Positions 50,901-64,000 of a stretch of 64,000 nt of DNA are shown here, piece after piece. Each line of letters opens with the position of its first letter. The stretch's first letter is position 1. A model generated the notes under the pieces. It was not told where the DNA came from. It did not search any database and saw only the letters and a program-made list of their open reading frames with translations. The position numbers and the translations under genes are program-made. Origin of the DNA: Symsagittifera roscoffensis (taxonomy: Eukaryota; Xenacoelomorpha; Acoela; Convolutidae). The stretch lies in the NCBI RefSeq assembly GCF_963678635.1, contig NC_087068.1, positions 312,001 to 376,000 of the forward strand, read 5' to 3'.

Positions 50901-53900
50901 ATGAATCACTCGAAGAAGTAGGCTAGCTGAGGGAGTGTAGACTGGGCCATGTCCCCTCTGCGAGACCCTCTGGTATACTATTTGAGATGAATCACTCGAA
51001 GAAGTAGGCTAGCTGAGGGAGTGTAGACTGGGCTCTGTCCATTCTGCGAGACCCTCTAGTATACTATTTGAGATGAATCACTCGAAGAAGTAGGCTAGCT
51101 GAGGGAGTGTAGACTGGGCTCTGTCCATTCTGCGAGACCATCTGGTATACTATTTGAGATGAATCACTCGAAGAAGTAGGCTAGCTGAGGAAGTGTAGAC
51201 TGGGCTCTGTCCATTCTGCGAGACCCTCTAGTATACTATTTGAGATGAATCACTCGAAGAAGTAGGCTAGCTGAGGGTGTGTAGACTGGGCTCTGTCCAT
51301 TCTGCGAGACCCTCTGGTATACTATTTGAGATGAATCACTCGAAGAAGTAGGCTAGCTGAGGGAGTGTAGACTTGGCTCTGTCCATTCTGCGAGACCCTC
51401 TGGTATACTATTTGAGATGAATCACTCGAAGAAGTAGGCTAGCTGAGGGAGTGTAGACTGGGCTCTGTCCATTCTGCGAGACCCTCTGGTATACTATTTG
51501 AGATGAATCACTCGAAGAAGTAGGCTAGCTGAGGGAGTGTAGACTGGGCTCTGTCCATTCTGCGAGACCCTCTAGTATACTATTTGAGATGAATCACTCG
51601 AAGAAGTAGGCTAGCTGAGGGAGTGTAGACTGGGCTCTGTCCATTCTGCGAGACCCTCTAGTATACTATTTGAGATGAATCACTCGAAGAAGTAGGCTAG
51701 CTGAGGGAGTGTAGACTGGGCTCTGTCCATTCTGCGAGACCCTCTGGTATACTATTTGAGATGAATCACTCGAAGAAGTAGGCTAGCTGAGGGAGTGTAG
51801 ACTGGGCTCTGTCCATTCTGCGAGACCATCTGGTATACTATTTGAGATGAATCACTCGAAGAAGTAGGCTAGCTGAGGGAGTGTAGACTGGGCTCTGTCC
51901 ATTCTGCGAGACCATCTGGTATACTATTTGAGATGAATCACTCGAAGAAGTAGGCTAGCTGAGGGAGTGTAGACTGGGCTCTGTCCATTCTGCGAGACCC
52001 TCTGGTATACTATTTGAGATGAATCACTCGAAGAAGTAGGCTAGCTGAGGGAGTGTAGACTGGGCTCTGTCCATTCTGCGAGACCATCTGGTATACTATT
52101 TGAGATGAATCACTCGAAGAAGTGGGCTAGCTGAGGGAGTGTAGACTGGGCCATTTCCATTCTGCGAGACCCTCTGGTATACTATTTGAGATGAATCACT
52201 CGAAGAAGTAGGCTAGCTGTGGAAGTGTAGACTGGGCCATGTCCATTCTGCGAGACCCTCTGGTATACTATTTGAGATGAATCACTCGAAGAAGTAGGCT
52301 AGCTGAGGGAGTGTAGACTGGGCTCTGTCCATTCTGCGAGACCATCTGGTATACTATTTGAGATGAATCACTCGAAGAAGTGGGCTAGCTGAGGGAGTGT
52401 AGACTGGGCCATTTCCATTCTGCGAGACCCTCTGGTATACTATTTGAGATGAATCACTCGAAGAAGTAGGCTAGCTGAGGGAGTGTAGACTGGGCTCTGT
52501 CCATTCTGCGAGACCATCTGGTATACTATTTGAGACGAATCACTCGAAGAAGTGGGCTAGCTGAGGGAGTGTAGACTGGGCCATGTCCATTCTGCGAGAC
52601 CCTCTGGTATACTATTTGAGATGAATCACTCGAAGAAGTGGGCTAGCTGTGGGAGTGTACACTGGGCCATGTCCATTCTGCAAGACCCTCTGGTATACTA
52701 TTTGAGATGAATCACTCGAAGAAGTGGGCTAGCTGTGGGAGTGTAGACTGGGCCATGTCCACTCTGCGAGACCCTCTGGTAAACTATTTGAGATGAATCA
52801 CTCGAAGAAGTGGGCTAGCTGAGGGAGTGTAGACTGGTCCATGTCCATTCTGCGAGACCCTCTGGTATACTATTTGAGATGAATCACTCGAAGAAGTGGG
52901 CTAGCTGTGGGAGTGTAGACTGGGCCATGTCCATTCTGCGAGACCCTCTGGTATACTATTTGAGATGAATAACTCGAAGAAGTAGGCTAGCTGAGGGAGT
53001 GTAGACTGGGCTCTGTCCATTCTGCGAGACCATCTGGTATACTATTTGAGATGAATCACTCGAAGAAGTGGGCTAGCTGAGGGAGTGTAGACTGGGCCAT
53101 GTCCATTCTGCGAGACCCTCTGGTATACTATTTGAGATGAATCACTCGAAGAAGTAGGCTAGCTGAGGGAGTGTAGACTGGGCTCTGTCCATTCTGCGAG
53201 ACCCTCTGGTATACTATTTGAGATGAATCACTCGAAGAAGTGGGCTAGCTGTGGGAGTGTAGACTGGGCCATGTCCATTCTGCGAGACCCTCTGGTATAC
53301 TATTTGAGATGAATCACTCGAAGAAGTGGGCTAGCTGTGGGAATGTAGACTGGGCCATGTCCATTCTGCGAGACCCTCTGGTATACAATTTGAGATGAAT
53401 TACTCGAAGAAATAGGCTAGCTGTGGGAGTGTAGACTGGGCCATGTCCATTCTGCGAGACCCTCTGGTATACTATTTGAGATGAATCACTCGAAGAAGTG
53501 GGCTAGCTGAGGGAGTGTAGACTGGGCCATGTCCATTCTGCGAGACCCTCTGGTATACTATTTGAGATGAATCACTCGAAGAAGTAGGCTAGCTGAGGGA
53601 GTGTAGACTGGGCTCTGTCCATTCTGCGAGACCCTCTGGTATACTATTTGAGATGAATCACTCGAAGAAGTGGGCTAGCTGAGGGGGTGATGACTGGGCT
53701 CTGTCCATTCTGCGAGACCCTCTGGTATACGATTTGAGATGAATCACTCGAAGAAGTGGGCTAGCTGTGGGAGTGTAGACTGGGCCATGTCCAATCTGCG
53801 AGACCCTCTGGTATACTATTTGAGATGAATCACTCGAAGAAGTGGGCTAGCTGAGGGAGTGTAGACTGGGCCATATCCATTCTGCGAGACCCTCTGGTAT

Positions 53901-55129
53901 ACTATTTGAGATGAATCACTCGAAGAAGTAGGCTAGCTGAGGGAGTGTAGACTGGGCTCTGTCCATTCTGCGAGACCCTCTGGTATACTATTTGAGATGA
54001 ATTACTCGAAGAAATAGGCTAGCTGTGGGAGTGTAGACTGGGCCATGTCCATTCTGCGAGACCCTCTGGTATACTATTTGAGATGAATCACTCGAAGAAG
54101 TGGGCTAGCTGAGGGAGTGTAGACTGGGCCATATCCATTCTGCGAGACCCTCTGGTATACTATTTGAGATGAATCACTCGAAGAAGTAGGCTAGCTGAGG
54201 GAGTGTAGACTGGGCTCTGTCCATTCTGCGAGACCCTCTGGTATACTATTTGAGATGAATCACTCGAAGAAGTGGGCTAGCTGTGGGAGTGTAGACTGGG
54301 CCATGTCCATTCTGCGAGAAGCTCTGGTATACTATTTGAGATGAATTACTCGAAGAAATAGGCTAGCTGTGGGAGTGTAGACTGGGCCATGTCCATTCTG
54401 CGAGACCCTCTGGTATACTATTTGAGATGAATCACTCGAAGAAGTGGGCTAGCTGAGGGAGTGTAGACTGGGCCATATCCATTCTGCGAGACCCTCTGGT
54501 ATACTATTTGAGATGAATCACTCGAAGAAGTAGGCTAGCTGAGGGAGTGTAGACTGGGCTCTGTCCATTCTGCGAGACCCTCTGGTATACTATTTGAGAT
54601 GAATCACTCGAAGAAGTGGGCTAGCTGAGGGAGTGTAGACTGGGCTCTGTCCATTCTGCGAGACCCTCTGGTATACTATTTGAGATGAATCACTAGAAGA
54701 AGTGGGCTAGCTGAGGGAGTGTAGACTGGGCCATGTCCATTCTGCGAGACCCTCTGGTATACTATTTGAGATGAATCACTCGAAGAAGTGGGCTAGCTGA
54801 GGGAGTGTAGACTGGGCCATGTCCATTCTGCGAGACCCTCTGGTATACTATTTGAGATGAATCACTCGAAGAAGTGGGCTAGCTGAGGGAGTGTAGACTG
54901 GGCCATGTCCATTTTGCGAGACCCTCTGGTATACTATTTGAGATGAATCACTCGAAGAAGTTGGCTAGCTGAGGGAGTGTAGACTGGGCTCTGTCCATTC
55001 TGCGAGACCCTCTGGTATACTATTTGAGATGAATCACTCGAAGAAGTGGGCTAGCTGAGGAAGTGTAGACTGGGCTCTGTCCAATCTGCGAGACCCTCTG
55101 GTTTACTATTTGAGATGAATCACTCGAAG

Positions 55130-58100
55130 AAGTGGGCTAGCTGAGGGAGTGTAGACTGGGCCATGTCCATTCGTGAGACCCTCTGGTATACTATTTGAGA
55201 TGAATCACTCGAAGAAGTGGGCTAGCTGAGGGAGTGTAGACTGGGCCATGTCCATTCGTGAGACCCTCTGGTATACTATTTGAGATGAATCACTGGAAGA
55301 AGTGGGCTAGCCTAGCTGAGGGAGCGTAGACTGGGCCATGTCCATTCTGCGAGACCCTCTGGTATACTGATTGAGATGAATCACTCGAAGAAGTGGGCTA
55401 GCTGAGGGAGTGTAGACTGGGCTCTGTCCATTCTGCGAGACCCTCTGGTATACTATTTGAGATGAATCACTCGAAGAAGTGGGCTAGCTGAGGGAGTGTA
55501 GACTGGGCTCTGTCCATTCTGCGAAACCCTCTGGTATACTATTTGAGATAAATAACTCGAAGAAGTGGGCTAGCTGAGGGAGTGTAGACTGGGCCATGTC
55601 CATTCGTGAGACCCTCTGGTATACTATTTGAGATGAATCACTCGAAGAAGTGGGCTAGCTGAGGGAGTGTAGACTGGGCCATGTCCATTCGTGTGACCCT
55701 CTGGTATACTATTTGAGATGAATCACTCAAAGAAGTGGGCTAGCTGAGGGAGTGTAGACTGGGCCATGTCCATTCTGCGAGACCCTCTGGTATACTGATT
55801 GAGATGAATCAATCGAAGAGGTGGGCTAGCTGAGGGAGTGTAGACTGGGCCATGACCATTCTGCTAGACCCTCTGGTATACTATTTGAGATGAATCACTC
55901 GAAGAAGTGGGCTAGCTGAGGGAGTGTAGACTGGGCCATGTCCATTCTGCGAGACCCTCTGGTATACTGATTGAGATGAATCACTCGAAGAAGTGGGCTA
56001 GCTGAGGAAATGGTAGACTGGGCGATGTACAATCTGCGAGTCCTTTTGATATACTGATTGAGATGAATCTCTCGAAGAAGTGGGCTAGCTGTGGGAGTGT
56101 AGTTTGGGCCATGTCCAATCTGCGAGACCTTTTGATATACTGATTGAGATGAGTCACTCGAAAAAGTGAGCTAGCTGAGCGGGCCATGACCATTCTGCGA
56201 GACGTTTTAATATATACCAATTGAGATGCATCACTCGAAGATGTTGGCTAGCTGAGGAAAATGTGGACTGGGCCATGTCCATCCTGCGAGACCTATAGGT
56301 ATACTGATTGAGATGAATCACTCGAAGAAGTGGGCTAGCTAAAGAAAGTGTAGACTGGGCCATGTTCATTCTGCGAGATCTTTTGGTATACTGATTGAAA
56401 AGAATCACACGAAGAAGTGGGCTAGCTGAGGAAAGTGTAGACTGGGCCGTGTCCCCTCTGCGAGACGTTTTGGTATACCAATTGAGATGAATCACTCGAA
56501 GAAGTGGGATAGCTGAGGAAAGTGTAGACTGGGCCATGTCCATCCTGCGAGACCTTTAGGTATACTGATTGAGATGAATCACTCGAAGAAGTGGGATAGC
56601 TGAAGAAAGTGTAGACTGGGCCATGTTCATTCTGCGAGATCTTTTGGTATAATGATTAATAAGAATCACTCGAAGAAGTGGTCTAGCTGAGGAAAGTGTA
56701 GACTGGGCCATGTCCATTCGTGAGACCCTCTGGTATACTATTTGAGATGAATCACTCGAAGAAGTGGGCTAGCTGAGGGAGTGTAGACTGGGCCATGTCC
56801 ATTCTGCGAGACCCTCTGGTATACTGATTGAGATGAATCACTCGAAGAAGTGGGCTAGCTGAGGGAGTGTAGACTGGGCTCTGTCCATTCTGCGAGACCC
56901 TCTGGTATACTATTTGAGATGAATCACTCGAAGAAGTGGGCTAGCTGAGGGAGTGTAGACTTGGCTCTGTCCATTCTGCGAGACCCTCTGGTATACTATT
57001 TGAGATAAACAACTCGAAGAAGTGGGCTAGCTGAGGGAGTGTAGACTGGGCCATGTCCATTCGTGAGACCCTCTGGTATACTATTTGAGATGAATCACTC
57101 GAAGAAGTGGGCTAGCTGAGGGAGTGTAGACTGGGCCATGTCCATTCGTGTGACCCTCTGGTATACTATTTGAGATGAATCACTCAAAGAAGTGGGCTAG
57201 CTGAGGGAGTGTAGACTGGGCCATGTCCATTCTGCGAGACCCTCTGGTATACTGATTGAGATGAATCACTCGAAGAGGTGGGCTAGCTGAGGGAGTGTAG
57301 ACTGGGCCATGACCATTCTGCTAGACCCTCTGGTATACTATTTGAGATGAATCACTCGAAGAAGTGGGCTAGCTGAGGGAATGTAGACTGGGCCATGTCC
57401 ATTCTGCGAGACCCTCTGGTATACTGATTGAGATGAATCACTCGAAGAAGTGGGCTAGCTGAGGAAATGGTAGACTGGGCGATGTACAATCTGCGAGTCC
57501 TTTTGATATACTGATTGAGATGAATCTCTCGAAGAAGTGGGCTAGCTGAAGGAATGTGGACCGGGCCGTTGTCCATTCTGCAAGACCTTTTGGTATACTG
57601 ATTGAGATGAATCACTCGAAGAAGTGGGCTAGCTGAGGAAAGTGTAGACTGGGCCATGTCCATCCTGCGAGACCTTTAGGTATACTGATTGAGATGAATC
57701 ACTCGAAGAAGTGGGATAGCTGAAGAAAGTGTAGACTGGGCCATGTTCATTCTGCGAGATCTTTTGGTATAATGATTAATAAGAATCACTCGAAGAAGTG
57801 GGATAGCTGAGGAAAGTTTACACTGGGCGGTTTCCCTTCTGCGAGACATTTCGATATACTGATTGAGATGAATCACTCGAAGAAGTGGGATAGCTGAGAA
57901 AAGTGTAGACTGGGCCATGTCCCTTCTGCGAGAACTTTTGATATACTGATTGAGATGAATCACTCGAAGAAGTGGTCTAGCTGAAGGAGTGTGGACCGGG
58001 CCGTTGTCCATTCTGCAAGACCTTTTGGTATACTGATTGAGATGAATCACTCGAAGAAGTGGGCTAGCTGAGGCAGTGTAGACTGGGCCATGACCATTCT
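55130..58100. repeat. ~1.46-kb higher-order duplication in satellite 3
   Basis: Rare variants recur ~1457 bp apart, such as CCATTCGTGTGACCCTC (about 55684 and 57141), the CATGACCATTCTGCTAGACC unit (about 55852 and 57308) and the GCGATGTACAATCTGCGAG unit (about 56022 and 57480). This is about 17 units copied as a block. Confidence 0.85.
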
Positions 58101-59879
58101 GCGAGACGTTTTTGTATACCAATTGAGATTAATCACTCGAAGATGTGGGCTAGCTGAGGAAAAAGTAGACTGGGCCATTTCCATCCTGCGAGAACTTAGG
58201 TATACTGATTGAGATGAATCACTAGAAGAAGTGTGCTAGCTGAAGAAAGTGTAGACTGGGCCATGCTCATTCTGCGAGATCTTTTGGTATAATGATTGAG
58301 AAGAATCCTTCGAAGAAGTGGGCTAGCTGAGGAAAATGTAGACTGGGCCGTGTCCCTTCCTTCTGCGAGACGTTTTGGTACACTAATTGACATGAATCAC
58401 TCGAAGAAGTGGGCTAGCTGAGGAAAATGTAGACTGGGCCATGTCCATCCTGCGAGACCTTTAGGTATACTGATTGATATGATTCACTCGAAGAATTGGG
58501 CTAGCTGAAGAAAGTGTAGACTGGGCCATATTCATTCTGCGAGACCTTTTGGTATACTGATTAAGATGAATCACTCGAAGAAGTGGGCTAGCTGAGGGCG
58601 TGTAGACTGGGCCATGACAATTCTGCGAGACGTTTTGGTAAACCAATTGAGATGAATCACTCGAAGAAGTGGGCTAGCTGAGAAAATGTAGACTGGGCCA
58701 TGTCCATCCTGCGAGACCTTTAGGTATACTGATTGAGATGATTCACTCGAAGAATTGCGCTAGCTGAAGAAAGTGTAGACTGGGTCATGTTCATTCTGCG
58801 AGACCTTTTGGTATACTGATTAAGATGAATCACTCGAAGAAGTGGGCTAGCTGAGGGAGTGTAGCCTGGGCCATGACCATTCTGCGAGAAGTTTTGGTAT
58901 ACCAACTGAGATGAGTCACTCGAAGAAGTGGGCTAGCTGAGGAAAATGTAGACTGGGCCATGTCCATCCTGCGAGACCTTTAGGTATACTGATTGAGATG
59001 AATCACTCGAAGAAGTGGGTTAGCTGAGGGAGTGTAGACTGGGCCATGTTCATTCTGCGAGACCTTTTGGTATACTGATTGAGATGAATCACTCGAAGAA
59101 GTAGGCTAGCTGTGGGAGTGTAGACTGGGCCATGTCCATTCTGCGAGACCCTCTGGTATACTGATTGAGATGAATCACTCGAAGAAGTGGGCTAGCTGAG
59201 GGAGTGTAGACTGGGCCATATCCATTCAGCGAGACATTTTGGTATACTGATTAAGATGAATCACTCGAAGAAGTGGGCTAGCTGAGGAAAATGTAGACTG
59301 GGCCAGGTCCACCCTGCGAGACCTTTAGGTATACTGATTGAGATGAATCACTCGAAGAAGTGGGCTAGCTGAGGAAACTGTAGACTGGGCCATGTCCGTT
59401 CTGCGAGAATTTTGGTATACTGATTGAGATGAATCACTCGCAGATGTGGGCTAGCTGACGAAAGTGTAGACTGGGCCATGTCCATTCTGCGAGACCTTTT
59501 GATATACTGGTTGAGATGAATGACTAGAAGAAGTGGTCTAGCTGAGGGAGTGTGGACCGGGACATGTCCATTCTGCGAGAACTTTTGGTATACTGATTGA
59601 GATGAATCACTCGAAGAAGTGGGCTAGCTGAGGAAAGTGTAGACTGGGCCATGTACAATTTGCGAGTCCCTTTGATATACTGATTGAGATGAATCTCTCG
59701 AAGAAGTGGGCTAGCTGTGGGAGTGCAGTTTGGGCCATGTTCAATCTGTGAGACCTTTTGATATACTGATTGAGATGAATCACTCGAAGAAGTGGGCTAG
59801 CTGAAGGAGTGTAGACTGGCCATGACCATTCTGCGAGACGTTTTCGTATACCAATTGAAATGGATCACTCGAAGAAGTG

Positions 59880-60740
59880 GGCTAGCTGAAGAAAGTGTAG
59901 ACTTGGCCATGTTCATTCTGCGAGATCTTTGGTATAATGATTGAGAAGAATCCCTCGAAGAAGTGGGCTAGCTGAGGAAAGTGTAGACTGGGCCGTGTCC
60001 CTTCTGCGAGACCGTTTGATTAACTGATTGAGATGAATCGCTCGAAGAAGTGGGTTAGTTGCGGAAAGTGTTGACTGGGCCAAATTCAATCTGCGAGACT
60101 TTTGGTATACTGATTGGGATGAATCACTCAAGGAAGTGGGCTAGCTGAGGAAAGTGTAGACTGGGCCATATCCATTCTGCGAGACCTTTTAATATACTGA
60201 TTGAGATGAATCACTCAAAGAAGTGGTCTAGCTGAGGGAGTGTGGACCGAGCCATGTCCATCCTGCGAGACTTTTAGGTATACTGATTGAGATGAATCCC
60301 ACGGAGAAGTGGGCTAGCTGAAGAAAGTGTAGACTTGGCCATGTTCATTCTGCGAGATCTTTGGTATAATGATTGAGAAGAATCCCTCGAAGAAGTGGGC
60401 TAGCTGAGGAAAGTGTAGACTGGGCCGTGTCCCTTCTGCGAGACCGTTTGATTAACTGATTGAGATGAATCGCTCGAAGAAGTGGGTTAGTTGCGGAAAG
60501 TGTTGACTGGGCCAAATTCAATCTGCGAGACTTTTGGTATACTGATTGGGATGAATCACTCAAGGAAGTGGGCTAGCTGAGGAAAGTGTAGACTGGGCCA
60601 TATCCATTCTGCGAGACCTTTTAATATACTGATTGAGATGAATCACTCAAAGAAGTGGTCTAGCTGAGGGAGTGTGGACCGAGCCATGTCCATCCTGCGA
60701 GACTTTTAGGTATACTGATTGAGATGAATCACTCGAAGAA
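59880..60740. repeat. 432-bp tandem block duplication in satellite 3
   Basis: A five-unit block including GGCCAAATTCAATCTGCGAG and GTTAGTTGCGGAAAGTG is repeated 432 bp further on (for example 59913 and 60345) with no difference that I can see. Confidence 0.9.
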
Positions 60741-63700
60741 GTAGGCTAGCTGAGGAAAGTGTAGACTGGGCCATGTGCATCCTGCGAGACCTTTAGGTAT
60801 ACTGATTGAAATGAATCACTCGAAGAAGTGGGCTAGCTGAAGGAGTGTAGACTGGGCCATGACCATTCTGCGAGACGTTTTCGTTTACCAATTGAAATGA
60901 ATCACTCGAAGAAGTGGGCTAGCTGAGGAAAGTGTAGACTGGGCCATATCCATTCTGCGAGACCTTTTAATATACTGATTGAGATGAATCACTCGAAGAA
61001 GTGGTCTAGCTGAGGGAGTGTGGACCGAGCCATGTCCATCCTGCGAGACTTTTAGGTATACTGATTGAGATGAATCACTCGAAGAAGTAGGCTAGCTGAG
61101 GAAAGTGTAGACTGGGCCATGTGCATCCTGCGAGACCTTTAGGTATACTGATTGAAATGAATCACTCGAAGAAGTGGGCTAGCTGAAGGAGTGTAGACTG
61201 GGCCATGACCATTCTGCGAGACGTTTTCGTTTACCAATTGAAATGAATCACTCGAAGAAGTGGGCTAGCTGAGGAAAGTGTAGACTGGGCCATGTACAAT
61301 CTGCGAGTCCTTTTGATATACTGATTGAGATGAATCACACGGAGAAGTGGGCTAGCTGAAGAAAGTGTAGACTTGGCCATGTTCATTCTGCGAGATCTTT
61401 TGGTATAATGATTGAGAAGAATCACTCGAAGAAGTGGGCTAGCTGAGGAAAGTGTATACTGGGCCGTGTCCCTTCTGCGAGACCTTTCGATATACTGATT
61501 GAGATGAATCACTCGACGAAGTGGGCTAGCTGCGGAAATTGTTGACTGGGCCAAATTCACTCTACGAGACTTTTGGTATACTGAATGAGATGAATCACTC
61601 GAGGAATTGGGCTAGCTGAGGGAGTGTGGACCGGGCCATGTCCATTCTGCGAGACTTTTTGGTGTATTGATTGAGATGAATCAGTCGAAGAAGTGGGCTA
61701 GCTGAGGGAGTGTGGACCGGGCCATGTCCATCCTGCGAGACTTTTAGGTATACTGATTGAGATGAACCACTCGAAGAAGTAGGCTAGCTGAGGAAAGTGT
61801 AGACTGGGCCATGTTTATCCTGCGAGACCTTTAGGTATACTGATTGAGATGAATCACTCGAAGAAGTGGGCTAGCTGAAGAAAGTGTAGACTTGTCCATG
61901 TTCATTCTGCGAGATCTTTTTGTTTAATGATTGAGAAGAATCACTCGAAGAAGTGGGCTAGCTGAGGAAAGTGTATACTGGGCCGTGTCCCTTCTGCGAG
62001 ACCTTTCGATATACTGATTGAGATGAATCACTCGAAGAAGTGGGCTAGCTGCGGAAATTGTTGACTGGGCCAAATTCACTCTACGAGACTTTTGATATAC
62101 TGATTGAGATGAATCACTCGAGGAAGTGGGCTAGCTGAGGGAGTGTGGACCGGGCCATGCCCATTCTGCGAGACCTTTTGGTATATTGATTGAGATGAAT
62201 CAGTCGAAGAAGTGGGCTAGCTGAGGAAAGTTTAGACTGGGTCAAGTATAATCTGCGAGTCCTTTTGATATGTGATTTGAGATGAATCACTCGAAGAAGT
62301 GGGCTAGCTGTGGGAGTGTAGTTTGGGCCAAATCCAATCTGCGAGACTTTTGGTATACTGATTGAAATGAATCACTCGAGGAAGTGGGCTAGCTGAGGAA
62401 AGTGTAGACTGGGTCAAATCCAATCTGCGAGACTTTTGGTATACTGATTGAGATGAATCACTCGAAGAAGTGGGCTAGCTGCGGAAAAAGTTGACTGGGC
62501 CAAATCCATTCTGCGAGACCTTTTGGTATATTGATTGAGATGAATCAGTCGAAGAAGTGGGCTAGCTGAGGAAAGTGTAGACTGGGCCAAGTATAATCTG
62601 CGAGTCCTTTTGATATGCTGATTGAGATGAATCACTCGAGGAAGTGGGCTAGCTGAGGGAGTGTGGACCGGGCCATGCCCATTTTGCGAGACCTTTTGGT
62701 ATATTGTTTGAGATGAATCAGTCGAAGAAGTGGGCTAGCTGAGGAAAGGGTAGACTGGGCCATGTTCATTCTGCGAGATCTTTTGGTATAATGATTGAGA
62801 TGAATCACTCGAAGAAGTGGGCTAGCTGTGGAAAAAGTTGACTGGGCCAAATTCACTCTACGAGACTTTTGATATACTGATTGAGATGAATCACTCGAGG
62901 AAGTGGGCTAGCTGAGGAAAGTGTAGACTGGGTCAAATCCAATCTGCGAGTCTTTTGGTATACTGATTGAGATGAATCACAAATCCATTCTTCGAGACCT
63001 TTTGGTATATTGATTGAGATGAATCAGTCGAAGAAGTGGGCTAGCTGAGGAAAGGGTAGACTGGGCCACGTTCATTCTGCGAGACTGTTGGTATACTGAT
63101 TGAAATGAATCACTCGAGGAAGTGGGCTAGCTGAGGAAAGTGTAGACTGGGTCAAATCCAATCTGCGAGTCTTTTGGTATACTGATTGAGATGAATCACA
63201 AATCCATTCTTCGAGACCTTTTGGTATATTGATTGAGATGAATCAGTCGAAGAAGTGGGCTAGCTGAGGAAAGGGTAGACTGGGCCACGTTCATTCTGCG
63301 AGATCTTTTGGTATAATGATTGAGAAGAATCACTCGAAGAAGTGGGCTAGCTGAGGAAAGTGTAGACTGAGCCGTGTCCCTTCTGCGAGACCTTGCGATA
63401 TACTGATTGAGATGAATCACTCGAAGAAGTGGGCTAGCTGCGGAAAGTGTTGACTGGGCCAAATCCAATCTGCGAGACTTTTGGTATACTGATTGAGATG
63501 AATCACTCGAGGAAGTGGGCTAGCTGAGGAAAGTGTAGACTGGGCCAAATCCAATCTGTGAGACTTTTGGTATACTGATTGAGATGAATCACTCGTGGAA
63601 GTGGGCTAGCTGAGGAAAGTGTAGACAGGGCCAAACCCAATCTGTGAGACTTTTGGTATACTGATTGAGATGAATCACTCGAGGAAGTGGGCTAGTTGAG

Positions 63701-64000
63701 GAAAGTGTAGACTGGGCCAAATCCAATCTGTGAGACTTTTGGTATACTGATTGAGATGAATCACTCGAGGAAGTGGGCTAGTTGAGGAAAGTGTAGACTG
63801 AGCCAAATCCAATCTGTGAGACTTTTGGTATACTGATTGAGATGAATCACTCGAGGAAGTGGGCTAGTTGAGGAAAGTGTAGACTGGGCCAAATCCAATC
63901 TGTGAGACTTTTGGTATACTGATTGAGATGAATCACTCGAGGAAGTGGGCTAGTTGAGGAAAGTGTAGACTGGGCCAAATCCAATCTGTGAGACTTTTGG

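Larger units (their letters stand above)
47915..64000. repeat. Satellite 3: 86-bp array, about 187 copies, open at the window end
   Basis: The unit is AGCTGAGGGAGTGTAGACTG...GGTATACTATTTGAGATG...CTCGAAGAAGTGGGCT. Spacing is exactly 86 bp through the first several kilobases. Units are nearly identical from 47915 to about 52100, more variable to 55200, and strongly diverged with small indels to about 63400. From 63480 a distinct homogeneous variant (CCAAATCCAATCTGTGAG) takes over. Minus-strand open frames of up to 148 codons here come from the repeat and are not genes. Confidence 0.97.

Noticed and set aside
55981-63468. Many minus-strand frames rich in SSASPLLRVIHLNQYTKRS repeats, up to 148 codons
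   Set aside because: They follow the 86-bp satellite period and change frame with each unit; no start, splice or codon-bias support.
47915-64000. CRISPR-like array
   Set aside because: Direct 86-bp units are contiguous with no unique spacers, and the host is a eukaryote.

Overview
The window is genomic DNA from an invertebrate animal; I cannot place it in a phylum from sequence alone. The evidence is a GC-richer, spliced synaptotagmin-type gene in AT-rich introns, a Ty3/gypsy element with an env-like gene, a non-LTR retrotransposon fragment and three large tandem arrays. There are no bacterial-style operons. By my reckoning about three quarters of the window is repeat or mobile DNA.

Host gene (+ strand): five exons of one gene can be joined in frame: 5517-5722, 28173-28349, 44103-44312, 46428-46649 and 46980-47265. 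They encode a Ser/Pro/Gln-rich linker, a C2A domain without recognisable calcium-binding aspartates, a Ser/His/Glu-rich linker and the first strands of C2B. This best fits the synaptotagmin-14/16 family. The start and the rest of C2B lie outside the window. One intron appears to be of the GC-AG class (donor at 44313).

Repeat layout, left to right. 1-3260: a ~120-bp satellite with a nearly perfect 122-bp sub-array; its unit resembles the end of a terminal-inverted-repeat element at 4658-5139. 5756-25583: a ~19.8-kb Ty3/gypsy LTR element on the minus strand, with 410- and 379-bp LTRs and a 4-bp target duplication, inserted 33 bp downstream of a splice donor. 26846-27962: a second, longer inverted-repeat element. 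28267-35290: an 89-bp satellite that begins inside the exon at 28173-28349 and repeats its last ~83 bp plus its 5' splice site about 79 times. 35291-43130: GC-richer decayed DNA holding a 1734-bp tandem duplication. 45535-46420: a 5'-truncated non-LTR retrotransposon. 47915-64000: an 86-bp satellite running off the window, about 187 copies.

The LTR element reads, on the minus strand: 5' LTR, primer-binding site, a decayed pre-gag ORF of unknown function, gag (with an in-frame 1098-bp tandem duplication), protease, reverse transcriptase, RNase H, integrase with GPY/F module, a small two-membrane-segment ORF, an env-like glycoprotein resembling chuvirus-type glycoproteins, one or two unrecognised 3' ORFs, and the 3' LTR. 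Stops, frameshifts and a lost integrase catalytic glutamate make it non-autonomous.

The two most unusual items are the exon-derived satellite, which multiplies a functional 5' splice site, and the giant env-bearing element with extra pre-gag and 3' genes.
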